Below the pieces are notes generated by a model. That model ran no database searches. It had not been told where the DNA came from and saw only the letters and a list, made by a program, of their open reading frames with translations. Both the position numbers and the translations under genes were made by a program. Shown here in pieces: positions 63,865 to 64,000 of a stretch of 64,000 nt of DNA. The stretch spans positions 3,131,501-3,195,500 of the forward strand of contig NC_088325.1 in assembly GCF_910592395.1 (NCBI RefSeq). The letters run 5' to 3'. Every line of letters starts with the position of its first letter. The first letter of the stretch is position 1. Source of the stretch: Lineus longissimus (lineage: Eukaryota; Nemertea; Pilidiophora; Heteronemertea; Lineidae).

Positions 63865-64000
63865 CTCTAGTTGATACATAAGCCATCCTGTAGTAATCGT
63901 TACATCTTTCCTCTCCAAACATGTTGCCTTCTCACTGTGCCGTCGGCAAACATGGCCGCCATTATTCCCTCGGGTATTAATAGTTTTGCAACTTAGCACC
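63865..64000 (-). CDS. Copy F signal-peptide exon, partial
   Basis: The distal part of the 58-codon exon. The donor reads GAG-GCAAGG, a GC instead of the GT found in the other copies. The start codon lies beyond the window. Confidence 0.4.

Larger units (their letters stand above)
61531..64000. repeat. Array unit 6 (runs off the window)
   Basis: Head matches the other units to about 61862, where a deletion of roughly 0.9 kb joins directly to the TTTTTCCATTGGGTGTATAT segment. It carries gene copy F. Confidence 0.7.

Overview
This is animal nuclear DNA. It is AT-rich and intron-bearing, it is dominated by tandem and nested repeats, and it carries one assembly gap of exactly 100 N. The mix of mobile elements points to an aquatic invertebrate: a complete Polinton/Maverick, a Bel/Pao element, a Ty3/gypsy element with Gmr1-like pol order, a Tc1-like element and tRNA-derived SINEs. 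Gmr1-like elements were first described in deuterostomes, but the sequence alone does not fix the phylum.

Layout. (1) The two flanks (about 1-18.3 kb and 43.6-64 kb) are a degenerate tandem array of a unit of about 4.8 kb. Each unit carries a minus-strand copy of an unrecognised secreted-protein gene: a signal-peptide exon, a middle block, and a large last exon of about 343 codons. Six copies and one extra 3' fragment are present, ranging from open to clearly broken. Two LTR retrotransposons sit inside array units: a Bel/Pao element (9514-14796, TSD ATAGA) and a gypsy element (50346-56692, TSD ATAC). The gypsy 5' end recurs at 2936-3838 at the same site, so a gypsy-bearing unit was duplicated. 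(2) A non-array block (18.3-21.6 kb and 41.3-43.4 kb) holds a possible host promoter, an 88-bp minisatellite and one possible exon. (3) In the middle, a Tc1-like transposon is interrupted by a Polinton of 18,726 bp (21887-40612). The Polinton has 284-bp TIRs about 99% identical and a perfect 6-bp TSD (ATGATT).

The Polinton encodes a protein-primed DNA polymerase B, a DDE integrase with a C-terminal chromodomain, a packaging ATPase, a major capsid protein, a minor capsid (penton-like) protein and a possible second one, an HNH endonuclease, and several membrane, coiled-coil and unknown proteins. Together these make a virion-like, self-synthesising transposon: PolB copies it, the integrase inserts it, the ATPase packages it, and the capsid proteins form the shell. 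No adenovirus-type maturation protease was recognised. One structural-type gene is split by a 14-bp tandem duplication.

The most unusual feature is a family of about 26 short interspersed repeats that I saw only inside the Polinton. Each is built from 11-bp mini-hairpins (4-bp stem, 3-nt loop), usually in pairs: GGAC-NNN-GTCC, then TGA, then GAGC-NNN-GCTC. They lie in both orientations and several frames, in linkers and ends of many genes including PolB and the integrase. Loops vary, and stems change in matched pairs (GAAC/GTTC, TGAC/GTCA, AGAC/GTCT, CAAC/GTTG). They resemble in form the double-hairpin elements and GC clusters of fungal mitochondria. I do not know of such a family described in Polintons.
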